DNA of 64,000 nt from Beggiatoa leptomitoformis (GTDB lineage Bacteria; Pseudomonadota; Gammaproteobacteria; Beggiatoales; Beggiatoaceae), in the NCBI RefSeq assembly GCF_001305575.3, contig NZ_CP012373.2, positions 806,001 to 870,000 of the forward strand, in the 5' to 3' direction. A model generated the notes under the pieces. It searched no databases and had not been told where the DNA came from. It saw nothing but the letters and a program-made list of their open reading frames with translations. Positions 9,442 to 18,589 of this stretch are shown here, piece after piece (within the stretch, counting starts at the first letter, position 1; every line of letters begins with the position of its first letter). Both the position numbers and the translations under genes were made by a program.

Positions 9442-10803
9442 GTGAATGCGGAAACTCTCGAAATAAAACCAGAAACGGCTGTTCTTGCAACGGATAATGT
9501 GTTGCCTGAAACCGTTGAATCCCCCAATATTCCGCCTGATACACAGGCGGTTACTGCGACAAAGTCTAACCCCCCTAACAAGGTGTCAGTTGAAGAAGCT
9601 TCTGAAGCGACTGCCCACATGATACGTTATATTGATGAAGCTAACTTATTGATAACCTACGCCTCAAAAAAAGGCTTAGATATTGATGAAAACGTGATTT
9701 CTACCGTTGTGAGCGCGAAATATTGGCTAAAAAAACGTGAATGGACAGCCGAGCGAGAAGTTCTGTTTTGGCACGCATTTAATGCCATTGCAAAAGCAGT
9801 TTATCCTGTTTCTGTCAGCAGCTTACGCGCCTGTGGTGTGTTTAATGAAGAAGAGCTACAAGCGTTAGAACAGATTAAAAGTAAATCCTCAAAATTATCG
9901 CTGGTAAACATACAAGATTCTGAGGCAAAACGTACCGTAAAGGTATATCAGGCAGGTAGCCTATTTATTTTATTTATTTTATTGTTTGTACAAGTCTATT
10001 GGCTAATGGCATCTATGCGTGTAAGCCCAGTTGTGAAACTGTCCACGCAGATTGAAGCCATTATTGCTGAATTAGACAGTATTAAACAACGTGTTCCGAT
10101 TGAACAATGGTCAGTTGATCGTGAGATAAATAACTTAAATGCGCAATTAGAAGATTTACGCAACCGTTTGATGGCGAATTATGAGATTCTTAAAAATTCA
10201 TCTTCATGGTCGGTATTTATTTTTAACTCTGATACGGCTAACAACACAACAGAAACCACTGCTACAACAGACACGACCACTAGCACAGCCAGCACGGCTA
10301 GTACAGACAGCGTTATACAAACAAATACCCGCGCACTTTTTCAGCAAACAACTGACCAAGGGGAGTTATTTTTGTCGCCTACTATTTTGCAACCCGCGAC
10401 AAGCTCCACAATCAGTTCCTATACACCCGAAACCGCAATGCGTATGGATATTTTGTTGCAGGAAAGACAATTTATTTTACGCGCCTTACAATTGTATTTA
10501 CTACCTGTTTTATATGGATTATTAGGAGCATCTGCATACGTATTGCGTGTTTTAACGGTGGAAATTAGAGAATTGACGTATGTCAAAGAATCCAATATTA
10601 GCTATCGGTTGCGAATACAACTAGGCGCGTTATCAGGTTTAGCCATTGGTTGGTTTACCGAGCCAAATGTTGCATCTTTTAGTGCATTATCGCCGTTAGC
10701 ATTGGCTTTTTTAGCAGGATATAGCGTGGAATTATTATTTGCGTTGATGGATAAAGTCATCGGTGCGTTTTCTAACAGTACTGAAACACCGCGTAAACAC
10801 TGA
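9442..10803 (+). CDS. Conserved membrane protein with coiled-coil region, function unknown
   Basis: 453 residues from a GTG start 13 nt after the previous stop. No signal peptide. A cytosolic-looking N-terminal region (about 1-170, rich in Glu and Lys) leads to a transmembrane segment (SLFILFILLFVQVYWLMAS). A Glu/Leu-rich helix that may form a coiled coil follows (about 195-245), then a Thr/Ala/Ser linker (about 265-300, TTETTATTDTTTSTAS...), and two or three further membrane segments near the C-terminus (LYLLPVLYGLLGASAYVL, LGALSGLAIGWF, ALAFLAGYSVELLFALM). No enzymatic motif is visible. Placement directly after a secreted two-domain protein suggests a paired envelope function. It ends in a hairpin shared with the converging phoR gene. 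Confidence 0.5.
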   Translation: MNAETLEIKPETAVLATDNVLPETVESPNIPPDTQAVTATKSNPPNKVSVEEASEATAHMIRYIDEANLLITYASKKGLDIDENVISTVVSAKYWLKKREWTAEREVLFWHAFNAIAKAVYPVSVSSLRACGVFNEEELQALEQIKSKSSKLSLVNIQDSEAKRTVKVYQAGSLFILFILLFVQVYWLMASMRVSPVVKLSTQIEAIIAELDSIKQRVPIEQWSVDREINNLNAQLEDLRNRLMANYEILKNSSSWSVFIFNSDTANNTTETTATTDTTTSTASTASTDSVIQTNTRALFQQTTDQGELFLSPTILQPATSSTISSYTPETAMRMDILLQERQFILRALQLYLLPVLYGLLGASAYVLRVLTVEIRELTYVKESNISYRLRIQLGALSGLAIGWFTEPNVASFSALSPLALAFLAGYSVELLFALMDKVIGAFSNSTETPRKH

Positions 10804-10834
10804 AATATCAAGTAAATAGGATTAAAAACAAACA

Positions 10835-10858
10835 ACGGATACCAGCGATGGTATCCGT
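10835..10858. terminator. Hairpin between convergent genes (membrane protein and phoR)
   Basis: Perfect 9-bp stem ACGGATACC (10835-10843) / GGTATCCGT (10850-10858), loop AGCGAT. Read on the minus strand it is followed by a T-rich run (TTGTTTGTTTTTAAT), which suits termination of phoR. On the plus strand the tail is poor. Confidence 0.55.
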
Positions 10859-10897
10859 ATTATCATGATAAGTTATAAAATATAAGGTTATTCATAC

Positions 10898-12220
10898 TTA
10901 TAACATTTCGTGCATTCTCTCATATTGCGCCTTGTTCGCATCATGTGGAAACTCACACCAAAAAGTGCTTCCCTCTCCAACGGTGCTAGCAATCCGTAAA
11001 TGCCCTTTATGCCGATTTAATACGTGTTTAACAATGGCTAATCCTAGCCCTGTTCCCCCACGATTACGCGAGCGTGCAATGTCAACCCGATAAAAACGTT
11101 CGGTTAAACGCGGAATATGTTCAGGCGGAATGCCCTCGCCTGTGTCGTGTACTTCTAAATGTAAGCCGTTTGTATCACTATACCAGCGAACATTGATATC
11201 ACCTTCCGCTGGGGTATAACGAATAGCATTAAAAATTAAATTAGAAAACGCGCTGCGAATTTCTTCTGCGTGTCCATATAAAATAGCGTCTTCATCGGTT
11301 TCTAACGTAATATGATGATTTTGCTCACCGCTTAAAATTTGTGCCTCTTCGCAAATATCTTGCAACATTTCAATAATATCAATGCGCTCTACCGAGCTTA
11401 AATGCACTTCAGATTCTAAACGCGATAACAATAATAAATCATCAACAATATTGCGCATTCGTGCGGTTTGTTGCGTCATTAACAATAAAGGGCGTTGCCA
11501 TTGTTGCGCACAAGGGTCATCAGGGTCATTTATCGTTTCTAAAAAACCCGCAATAACCGTTAATGGCGTGCGTAATTCATGCGACACATTGGCAATAAAA
11601 TCACGGCGCATCTGTTCTAAGCGTTGAATGCGAGTAATATCACGCGCAATGAGTAAATGTCGATTACCCGCATAAGGAACAACATTAACCCGTAAAATCA
11701 ACGTGGGGTCATTGGGTGCGGTGATAACAATGGAATCTTCTTTATCCCCTTCTTTTAAAAACTGCATAAAATTGGGGTAGCGAATCAAATTTGTAATGGG
11801 TTGTTGTCGGTCTTGCGGTGCTTGTAATCCTAAAAGCACCTGACCCATTTTATTAAACCATTCAATTTCAAAATTATTACCATTTAAAATAACCGCTGCG
11901 TCAGGCATAGCGGCAATGGAACGGCGAATGCGCTTTAACATGGTTGTGAGTTTGCGCTTACGTTTACGATTGCGTTGTTGCAAACGATAAAATTGATAAA
12001 ACGTCTCACCCCATAAACCAAACGCATCGGGTAAGGGCGTTTTGCGTTTTTCCCGAAACCAGTGCATCAGACGAAAAAGGTTATATAAATGCCAGTTAAG
12101 ATAAAGCAGACACGCCACCACAAGAAAAAATAAGGGGTGGTCAAAGATAAAACCAAGCGTCAACATTACCCCAATAAGGCTCGTAACGCGCCAAAACTCT
12201 TGTAAACCGGGTGGCATCAT
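10898..12220 (-). CDS. phoR: Phosphate regulon sensor histidine kinase PhoR
   Basis: Membrane sensor kinase of phosphate limitation that phosphorylates PhoB. 440 residues: two N-terminal hydrophobic segments (about 12-46: LIGVMLTLGFIFD, LFFLVVACLLYL), a basic linker, a PAS-like domain (about 95-200), the H-box FIANVSHELRTPLTVIAG (phospho-His about residue 215), and an ATPase domain with N box NLIFNAIRYTP, DTGEGIPPEH and GGTGLGLAIVKH. This architecture and length match PhoR (431 in E. coli). In most gammaproteobacteria phoB lies directly upstream; here no response regulator is adjacent, and only a 49-codon ORF and a KTSC protein follow. Assignment as PhoR rather than another short HisKA kinase is good but not absolute. 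Confidence 0.85.
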   Translation of the reverse strand: MMPPGLQEFWRVTSLIGVMLTLGFIFDHPLFFLVVACLLYLNWHLYNLFRLMHWFREKRKTPLPDAFGLWGETFYQFYRLQQRNRKRKRKLTTMLKRIRRSIAAMPDAAVILNGNNFEIEWFNKMGQVLLGLQAPQDRQQPITNLIRYPNFMQFLKEGDKEDSIVITAPNDPTLILRVNVVPYAGNRHLLIARDITRIQRLEQMRRDFIANVSHELRTPLTVIAGFLETINDPDDPCAQQWQRPLLLMTQQTARMRNIVDDLLLLSRLESEVHLSSVERIDIIEMLQDICEEAQILSGEQNHHITLETDEDAILYGHAEEIRSAFSNLIFNAIRYTPAEGDINVRWYSDTNGLHLEVHDTGEGIPPEHIPRLTERFYRVDIARSRNRGGTGLGLAIVKHVLNRHKGHLRIASTVGEGSTFWCEFPHDANKAQYERMHEML

Positions 12221-12352
12221 AGGATTCTATACTGTAATAAAGTTATTGTTATCATTGGGTCAGGAAAATTTTAAACGCCAAAGGTTATAGCCATTGGTCG
12301 TTATAAAGAGGGAATCACAAAAGGAATCACAATTGGGAAATAACCTGTCCGT

Positions 12353-12502
12353 ATGAGTATGACAATAAAATATGAAATAGATGTGACGTATTTTGTTGAC
12401 CGTTCATTTTACAGTCTGCAATATAGGGAAAGGCAGGATGAATTTATTGACGCAGAAACCACGATATATTTAATGTTAACCAATAAATTCGCTGTTTCTT
12501 AA
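12353..12502 (+). CDS. Possible 49-residue small ORF
   Basis: ATG 12353 to TAA 12502, beginning MSMTIKYEIDVTYFVDRSF. It converges on the KTSC gene with 4 nt between the ends. No clear ribosome site (the nearest purine run is GGGAAAT, about 17 nt upstream) and no family recognised. It may be chance. Confidence 0.2.
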   Translation: MSMTIKYEIDVTYFVDRSFYSLQYRERQDEFIDAETTIYLMLTNKFAVS

Positions 12503-12506
12503 AAGG

Positions 12507-12719
12507 TTACAATCTAGTATTGGTGTAAGCATCTCTAATGCGGTCGTTAAAAAATGTTCCTTTAGAAGAAGCGCGCATAAAGTCATCATAAATTCCTTTA
12601 GAAACTTTATGATATTCATAGACAGTGCCATCATGAAACTCAACTTCTAGTATTTCAGTCGTTGCATCATAACTAATGGCAAGTATGGCAGAAGAAGATA
12701 TTATTTGACGGTGTATCAT
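12507..12719 (-). CDS. KTSC domain small protein
   Basis: 70 residues. The pattern SSAILAISYDATTEILEVEFHDGTVYEYHKVSKGIYDDFMRASSKGTFFNDRIRDAY, read as separate motifs, is the KTSC domain. Its characteristic pieces are the short strand YDATTEILEV, the G-x-x-Y-x-Y-x-x-V turn, and the ASSKGTFFN region that corresponds to the Lys-Thr-Ser-Cys signature. Here that signature reads S-S-K-G-T-F-F-N with no Cys. The start has GGAG five to six nt upstream. Function of the domain is unknown; it sometimes occurs beside nucleases or ribosomal proteins. It stands alone between phoR and lpdA on the same strand. Confidence 0.8.
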   Translation of the reverse strand: MIHRQIISSSAILAISYDATTEILEVEFHDGTVYEYHKVSKGIYDDFMRASSKGTFFNDRIRDAYTNTRL

Positions 12720-12748
12720 TTTTTCTCCGCTAATCTATCAACATATTA

Positions 12749-12827
12749 GAAAAAAAGAAGTGCTAAACAAGTAGATGTAAAGTTCTTTTGCTTAAAAACC
12801 TATTTATTCCATCCTGTTTAACACTTC
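12749..12827 (-). terminator. Long-loop inverted repeat flanked by A and T runs, likely lpdA terminator
   Basis: GAAGTGCTAAACA (12757-12769) pairs with TGTTTAACACTTC (12815-12827) with one mismatch and a 45-nt loop. Read on the minus strand the second arm is followed directly by a run of Ts; on the plus strand CCTTTTTTC follows. It could end lpdA (minus), or be a small mobile or repeat sequence. Confidence 0.5.
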
Positions 12828-12901
12828 CCTTTTTTCATTGTCATGGGCTAGGGCATGTCATCAACTTATTAATACCGCCTAGTCCTATCAATGATGTTAT
12901 T

Positions 12902-14650
12902 TTATACCCAAGGCGTTTTACGGGGTGCATACAAATCTGTAATTTCACCCGTTGCAACTTCAGACGCGAAAGCAATGGTTTCGGACAATGTTGGATGCGC
13001 ATGTATGGTTAACCCTAAATCATGCACATCGGCACCCATTTCATACGCTAACATGGTTTCTGCAAGCAAATCCCCTGCATTAACCCCTACAATACCTGCC
13101 CCGATGATGCGTTTGGTTTTACGGTCAAACAATAATTTCGTCATCCCCTCATCACGTCCTAAACTCAATGCCCGCCCGCTTGCAGCCCAAGGGAAAACCC
13201 CTTTTTCATACTCCACCCCTTTGGCTTTAGCTTCTGTTTCCGTCATGCCCATCCATGCAACTTCAGGGTCAGTATAAGCAACGGAAGGAATCGTGCGTGC
13301 ATCAAAATAGGATTTATGTCCAGCGGCATTTTCGGCAGCAATCTTGCCCTCATGCACCGCTTTATGGGCTAACATTGGATTACCAACCACATCACCAATA
13401 GCGTAAATATGTGGAATATTCGTGCGCATTTGTTTATCAACAGGAATAAATCCCATATCGTTGACAATTACGCCCGCTTTATCCGCATCAATTAATTTAC
13501 CATTTGGTTTTCTGCCAACAGCCACTAAAACCTTGTCATACACCATAGAAGCGGGTGCATTTGCACCTTCAAAAAAGACTTTTAAACCTTCATTAACCGC
13601 TTCAATTTTCGTCACTTTGGTATTTAAATAAATAGCTGCATAACGCTTTTCTATACGTTTTTGCAAGGGCTTTACAATATCGCGGTCACACCCTGTGATT
13701 AAATCGCCCAATAATTCAACAATGCTGATTTCTGAACCCAACGCATCATAAACGGTAGCCATTTCTAAGCCGATAATTCCCCCGCCAATCACCAATAATT
13801 TTTTTGGCACATCGGTTAAACGCAATGCGTCGGTAGAATCCATTAAACGACGGTCATGGTAAGGAAAACTAGGGATTTTAGTAGGTTGTGAACCAGCAGC
13901 AATAACAGCGGTATCAAAAGAAATCGTTTTTACCCCTTCTGCCGTTTCCACCTGCAACGTATGGGCAGAAGTAAATTTTCCTGTCCCCGTCACGACTTGC
14001 ACTTTACGCTGTTTGGCTAATCCCGTTAATCCACTGGTTAATCGTTTAATAACGCTGTCTTTCCAATCAGCCAGTTTTTTCAAATCAATCATCGGTTGGG
14101 CAAAACTAACACCGTGCTTACCCATTTCTTGGGTTTCAGTAACCACCGCCGCAGTATGCAACAAGGCTTTAGACGGAATACATCCCACATTAAGACAAAC
14201 GCCACCTAAACTACTAAACCGCTCAACTAAAACAACTTTTTTACCCAAATCAGCGGCACGAAACGCGGCAGTATAACCCCCCGGGCCTGAACCTAAAACC
14301 AACACCTCCGCATGAATCTCAGCAGAATCACTGGGTGCGCTGGCAGCTTTAGGAGCAGAGACGGGGGCAGTAGGGACAGGCGTTGGAGCAGGCTTACTGG
14401 CAACTGTCCCGCTGGTTTCTAACAGTAAAACCAATGAACCTTCAGAAACCTGATCCCCCAATTTTACTTTTAGTTCTTTAACAATGCCTGTTGCGGATGA
14501 AGGCACTTCCATCGTTGCCTTGTCGCTTTCGAGGGTGATGAGTGATTGGTCTTTTTGTACCGTGTCGCCAACGGCAACTAAAACTTCAATAATAGCGACA
14601 CTTTTAAAATCACCAATATCAGGCACTTTCACTTCAACGATATTGCTCAT
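12902..14650 (-). CDS. lpdA: Dihydrolipoyl dehydrogenase with N-terminal lipoyl domain (E3)
   Basis: Reoxidises dihydrolipoamide in 2-oxo-acid dehydrogenase complexes, reducing NAD+. 582 residues. The ATG at 14650 is chosen because AAGGAG lies six nt upstream; an ATG at 14683 has no such site. Residues 1-80 form a lipoyl domain with the lipoylation Lys in ESDKATMEVP (Lys44). An Ala/Pro linker (about 85-112) follows, then the FAD fold GSGPGGYTAAFRAADLG, the redox disulfide in GGVCLNVGCIPSK, the NAD fold GGGIIGLEMATVY, and the C-terminal active-site His in AHPTLSE. Lipoyl-E3 fusions are known in Neisseria and related proteobacteria. No aceE or aceF is nearby, so partner subunits must be elsewhere. 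Confidence 0.96.
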   Translation of the reverse strand: MSNIVEVKVPDIGDFKSVAIIEVLVAVGDTVQKDQSLITLESDKATMEVPSSATGIVKELKVKLGDQVSEGSLVLLLETSGTVASKPAPTPVPTAPVSAPKAASAPSDSAEIHAEVLVLGSGPGGYTAAFRAADLGKKVVLVERFSSLGGVCLNVGCIPSKALLHTAAVVTETQEMGKHGVSFAQPMIDLKKLADWKDSVIKRLTSGLTGLAKQRKVQVVTGTGKFTSAHTLQVETAEGVKTISFDTAVIAAGSQPTKIPSFPYHDRRLMDSTDALRLTDVPKKLLVIGGGIIGLEMATVYDALGSEISIVELLGDLITGCDRDIVKPLQKRIEKRYAAIYLNTKVTKIEAVNEGLKVFFEGANAPASMVYDKVLVAVGRKPNGKLIDADKAGVIVNDMGFIPVDKQMRTNIPHIYAIGDVVGNPMLAHKAVHEGKIAAENAAGHKSYFDARTIPSVAYTDPEVAWMGMTETEAKAKGVEYEKGVFPWAASGRALSLGRDEGMTKLLFDRKTKRIIGAGIVGVNAGDLLAETMLAYEMGADVHDLGLTIHAHPTLSETIAFASEVATGEITDLYAPRKTPWV

Positions 14651-14758
14651 TATTACTCCTTGTGGTGTTTTGAGTATAACCACGCATTATCATGGGTATA
14701 GATAACGAGTGGGTAGCGATGGGCTTTTGGCCCGTTAATTAATAATAACATCATCGTA

Positions 14759-16531
14759 TTATCCCAATACGATAGTGGGATAATCTTTTTTTAACTCATC
14801 ATTTAGCTTATTTAACGCTTGTTTAGATTGTTGTTGTTGAATACGGAGTTGTTCTACATCTTTGGCTTCATTTGCTAAATAAGCATCAAATTTTAAAAAA
14901 TGTTTTTCCACGTCAAACTTCAGATTATGGATGTAGGGTTTTAGCTGTTCCTGAATCCGTTGTTTTAACTGCTCGCTGGTTTTTTTAACAGTCTCACGGT
15001 AATTCGCCAACACTTTATGCTTGCTCCATTGCGCCCCGCCGCCTACCAGCACCAAGCCCACCGCGACAACCAAACCCCCCGTAATATCTAACCAAATACC
15101 TTGTGTTAAGGCGGCTAACAATCCCCCTGTTGCCGCAATTCCTCCACCTGTTGCCAACACAGCAACCATATTCCATAACGGATTATTATCAGTGATAGGC
15201 TGCATATTACTATCATTTTTAACAAAAATTGCAAAATGTTCTTTTAAGTCATTGAGTATATTGCCACGTCTCTCTGCAATATGTGTAAAAACGGAATCGT
15301 TATTGATTAAGGGGTTTTTCTGATTCACCTGAATTTTTAACTCAATTTGTGCAACCATTTGTTGTACATTATGCGCGACATCAAAAATGCCACTGTTGAG
15401 CCGTTCTTGTAAAACATTCGTTAATTCTTGCTGTAGTCTGTCCTTAAAATCCTCAAACCATGCGGAAAATGATTTTTTCGTGGTTAATTTGTTTAACAAG
15501 GGTAACGTCATCACAGAACGCCCCAGTAAGCTAAAAAACCCCAGTTGCGTATCCATTTCCTGCTCTAATGTCAGTGCAACTTTATGATATCCTTCTAAAG
15601 TATATTCAATCACGCGGTCAACTTCATTAATCGAATGGATTTCTCGTTGTTCGAGTAACTGCTTAACTTCTAAGCGAAAGGCTTGGTCAACTTCCAATTG
15701 TGCCGCACGTAGCTGTAAACCCTTTTGGATTTGTTCAATAATATGGTTTGCGGTTTCAATACCATTTTTTAATTTGAGGATAACGGCATTACTGCCCGTA
15801 ATATTCTCTTGAATGTATGAACGAATATCATCGAATCCGCTTTCATCAACACGTTGTTCTAACTCATCTTTTGCAGAAACACAAAACGTCTGCGGGTTTT
15901 CAATTCCACGTTTTTGTGCTTCCCGCACAACATTATTGCGATTAATGTCTAATCCTTCAGGATTAAGTTTCAGTAAATCAGCTTGTTGTAAAATAAAAAT
16001 AACTTTTTTATGCCATTCTGTATGAATATAACTTAAAAACTTCCATGCAGATTGTTGATAGGGATTAATACAAGGAAAAACAAAAATAATTAAATCACTA
16101 TGTGGAATAAAATGCTCTGTAATTTCCTGATGTTCTTTAATCGTGACATTGTTTGTACCGGGCGTGTCGACAATGGCTAATTCTTGCAAAATATCAACAG
16201 GTAACATGATTTTTTTCAAATGCTCGTTAATGACTTGAACACTTTCTTTTTCGCCATAAACAATTTGTTGGACAGTATCCGTACAAGGGTCAGGTGCAAC
16301 TTTACAGACTTCTCGTTTTAACAACGCATTAATAAAACTACTTTTTCCTGCTTTTACCTCACCAACAACCACGAACATAAACGGGTCTGTGGTACGCACG
16401 CGCAATTCGCTGACCCAGTCTGTTAATTCTTTATTGCCTATCATTAATGTAACGTCTTGTAATGACTTTAAAATAACAGCTAAATCATTACGATAACGTT
16501 GCAATTGTTGGTCAAAAATATGTTCGTTCAT
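14759..16531 (-). CDS. Bacterial dynamin-like GTPase
   Basis: 590 residues. GTPase domain with G1 GEVKAGKSS (57-65), a Thr-rich switch I (DPCTDTVQ), G3 DTPGTNN and a G4-like QQAD. Long helical stretches follow, then a glycine-rich membrane-inserting pair of hydrophobic segments (about 455-510: MVAVLATGGGIAATGGLLAAL, ITGGLVVAVGLVLVGGG) and a C-terminal coiled region rich in Gln and Lys. This is the layout of bacterial dynamin-like proteins, which bind membranes and are implicated in membrane fusion, surveillance or stress. It is a single gene; many BDLPs come in pairs. Family call is good, cellular role unknown. Confidence 0.85.
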   Translation of the reverse strand: MNEHIFDQQLQRYRNDLAVILKSLQDVTLMIGNKELTDWVSELRVRTTDPFMFVVVGEVKAGKSSFINALLKREVCKVAPDPCTDTVQQIVYGEKESVQVINEHLKKIMLPVDILQELAIVDTPGTNNVTIKEHQEITEHFIPHSDLIIFVFPCINPYQQSAWKFLSYIHTEWHKKVIFILQQADLLKLNPEGLDINRNNVVREAQKRGIENPQTFCVSAKDELEQRVDESGFDDIRSYIQENITGSNAVILKLKNGIETANHIIEQIQKGLQLRAAQLEVDQAFRLEVKQLLEQREIHSINEVDRVIEYTLEGYHKVALTLEQEMDTQLGFFSLLGRSVMTLPLLNKLTTKKSFSAWFEDFKDRLQQELTNVLQERLNSGIFDVAHNVQQMVAQIELKIQVNQKNPLINNDSVFTHIAERRGNILNDLKEHFAIFVKNDSNMQPITDNNPLWNMVAVLATGGGIAATGGLLAALTQGIWLDITGGLVVAVGLVLVGGGAQWSKHKVLANYRETVKKTSEQLKQRIQEQLKPYIHNLKFDVEKHFLKFDAYLANEAKDVEQLRIQQQQSKQALNKLNDELKKDYPTIVLG

Positions 16532-16682
16532 ACTGGAATGTCCATAAGCAAAAAAGGCAGAATAAGGATTTATACAGCGTTTTTAAGTGTTTTAAGTCGT
16601 CATTATATTTGTTTATCCCTGCTTAGGGCAAAATATCTACTGTGTCGCAGAGTCGGGGATTCTATCCATCTTGCAAAGCGGG

Positions 16683-17336
16683 TTAATCATTCAAATCCAA
16701 ACACCGTGCTTGTTGACAATTAACCGTGTGATGTGACGTTAATACAACCAAGTTGCCGCGTTGCGCGTGTGCATCTAGTAATCCTTCAATCATCTGAATA
16801 GCCGCTTTATCCAATGAGGTAAATGGCTCGTCTAAAATCCATAATGGCACATTGCAAACCAGCAGCCGAGCCAATGCAACACGACGTTGTTGTCCTGCTG
16901 ACAGTGTGCGCACAGGGACATCTTCAAATCCGCGCAATCCAATAATTGCAAGCGCGTCCGTTAAATCTATATCGGTTGTTTGGCTGGCTAACGCGCGGGT
17001 TACTTGCAAATTTTCTAATGGGGTTAATTCAACTTTAATACCCGCTAAGTGTCCGATATACAATAAATTTTCCCAATAGTCTCCTTGCAAGTCTAAAATA
17101 TCTTGACCCTGCCAATAGACAATGCCTTCTGTTGGTAGTGCAAGCCCACATAAAATGCGTAATAAGCTGGTTTTACCGCTACCGTTACGTCCTTCAATTT
17201 GTAAAACCTCCCCCCCAGAAACACTAAAGTTAAGATTATCAAATAGAACTCTATCATCACGAATGCACTGTAATCCTGCAACAGATAAGGTAGGCGTTGT
17301 TGGTAAAGCGATTGTTGGTAGTATGTTATTTATCAT
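16683..17336 (-). CDS. ccmA: Cytochrome c biogenesis ATP-binding protein CcmA
   Basis: ATPase of the CcmABCD complex that releases holo-CcmE (heme chaperone) for c-type cytochrome maturation. 217 residues. Walker A GRNGSGKTS (49-57), a short Q-loop region YIGHLAGIKVELTPLENL that is typical of CcmA, signature LSAGQQRRVALARLL, Walker B PLWILDEPFTSLD and switch His TSHHTVN. Usually the first gene of ccmABCDEFGH; here no ccmB follows. The next gene on this strand, 150 bp on, is the dynamin, so ccmA is isolated. Heme exporters of related type are the only alternative, and the linker between Walker A and signature favours CcmA. Confidence 0.88.
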   Translation of the reverse strand: MINNILPTIALPTTPTLSVAGLQCIRDDRVLFDNLNFSVSGGEVLQIEGRNGSGKTSLLRILCGLALPTEGIVYWQGQDILDLQGDYWENLLYIGHLAGIKVELTPLENLQVTRALASQTTDIDLTDALAIIGLRGFEDVPVRTLSAGQQRRVALARLLVCNVPLWILDEPFTSLDKAAIQMIEGLLDAHAQRGNLVVLTSHHTVNCQQARCLDLND

Positions 17337-17489
17337 GGAAAAAGGGTTGTATAAAAAGGAAATATGCTATTCAGGAAAAGAATAATGACGCTATAATGCT
17401 TATTATGTGACTTAACGCGAGTACTGTACAAAGATTGTTATCTAAAACCTTATAAAACAAATGATTTTAACGCAAAAGAGGGTTTAATT

Positions 17490-18524
17490 ATGGATATAGG
17501 CGAAATTTTAGCGTTCGGTGTTAAGAATGGGGCTTCTGACTTTCATTTATCCGCAGGGGTACAACCCATGATTCGCGTGAATGGTGACATGCGCCGCCTC
17601 AATGTGGATGTGTTAGATCATAGCACGGTGCGTGACATGGTTTATGACATCATGAACGACAGTCAGCGTAAAGAGTATGAGAAATATTTAGAATGCGACT
17701 TTTCTTTTGAAATTCCAAATCTTGCCCGTTTTCGGGTCAATGCTTACAATCAAAATCGGGGCGCGGGTGCGGTTATTCGCACGATTCCATCCAAGATTTT
17801 AAGCCTTGAGCAGTTAAACGCACCGAATATTTTTAAACAATTTGCAATGGCACCACGTGGAATTGTCTTGGTAACGGGCGGGACAGGGTCAGGAAAATCA
17901 ACCACCCTTGCGGCGATGATGAATTATCGGAATGAGGAAGAATATGGGCATATTTTAACGATTGAAGACCCCATCGAATTTGTGCATGAACCCAAAAATA
18001 GCTTAATTACTCAACGTGAAGTCCGTCGTGATACCTTAGGCTTTACTGAAGCCCTGCGCTCCGCCCTGCGCCAAGACCCTGACGTTATTCTGGTTGGGGA
18101 AATGCGCGATTTAGAAACTATTCGCCTTGCCTTATCCGCTGCTGAAACAGGTCACGCGGTGTTTGGCACATTGCATACCTCCTCTGCGGCTAAAACGATT
18201 GCGCGTATTGTAGAAGTCTTTCCTACGGAAGAAAAAGACACCATCCGCACAATGATTTCAGAATCTTTACAAGCCGTTATTTCACAAAGTTTGTTGAAAA
18301 AAGTAGGCGGTGGACGGATTGCTGTGCATGAAATCATGGTGTGTAATCCTGCGATTCGTAACTTAATCCGCGAAAATAAAGCGGCACAAATGTATTCTGC
18401 AATTCAAACAGGGAGTAAAGAAGGAATGCAGACCTTAGACCAAAAATTGCAGGAGTTATTGAAAAAGAATCTAATCACCCGCGAAGCAGCGCGTGAAAAA
18501 GCCGTGTTTAAAGATAATTTCTAA
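17490..18524 (+). CDS. pilT: Type IV pilus retraction ATPase PilT
   Basis: Hexameric ATPase that powers pilus retraction and twitching motility. 344 residues, the normal PilT length. N-terminal PAS-like domain with ASDFHLSAG (15-23), Walker A GGTGSGKST (130-138), Asp box and Walker B (RQDPDVILVGEMRD), His box (ETGHAVFGTLHTSSA), and the C-terminal AIRNLIRE motif required for retraction. The usual partner pilU is not downstream; a strong terminator follows instead. Gliding or twitching filaments would make biological sense in a Beggiatoa-like organism, which is inference. Confidence 0.96.
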   Translation: MDIGEILAFGVKNGASDFHLSAGVQPMIRVNGDMRRLNVDVLDHSTVRDMVYDIMNDSQRKEYEKYLECDFSFEIPNLARFRVNAYNQNRGAGAVIRTIPSKILSLEQLNAPNIFKQFAMAPRGIVLVTGGTGSGKSTTLAAMMNYRNEEEYGHILTIEDPIEFVHEPKNSLITQREVRRDTLGFTEALRSALRQDPDVILVGEMRDLETIRLALSAAETGHAVFGTLHTSSAAKTIARIVEVFPTEEKDTIRTMISESLQAVISQSLLKKVGGGRIAVHEIMVCNPAIRNLIRENKAAQMYSAIQTGSKEGMQTLDQKLQELLKKNLITREAAREKAVFKDNF

Positions 18525-18534
18525 GCGGTTGGTG

Positions 18535-18563
18535 TAAGGGCGAATTTATTCGCCCTTATTTTT
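18535..18563 (+). terminator. Strong terminator after pilT
   Basis: Perfect 11-bp stem TAAGGGCGAAT (18535-18545) / ATTCGCCCTTA (18548-18558) followed by five Ts. It ends only 26 nt before the urtB start codon. Confidence 0.9.
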
Positions 18564-18589
18564 GTCCCTTACTTAATAAGCCTATTATC

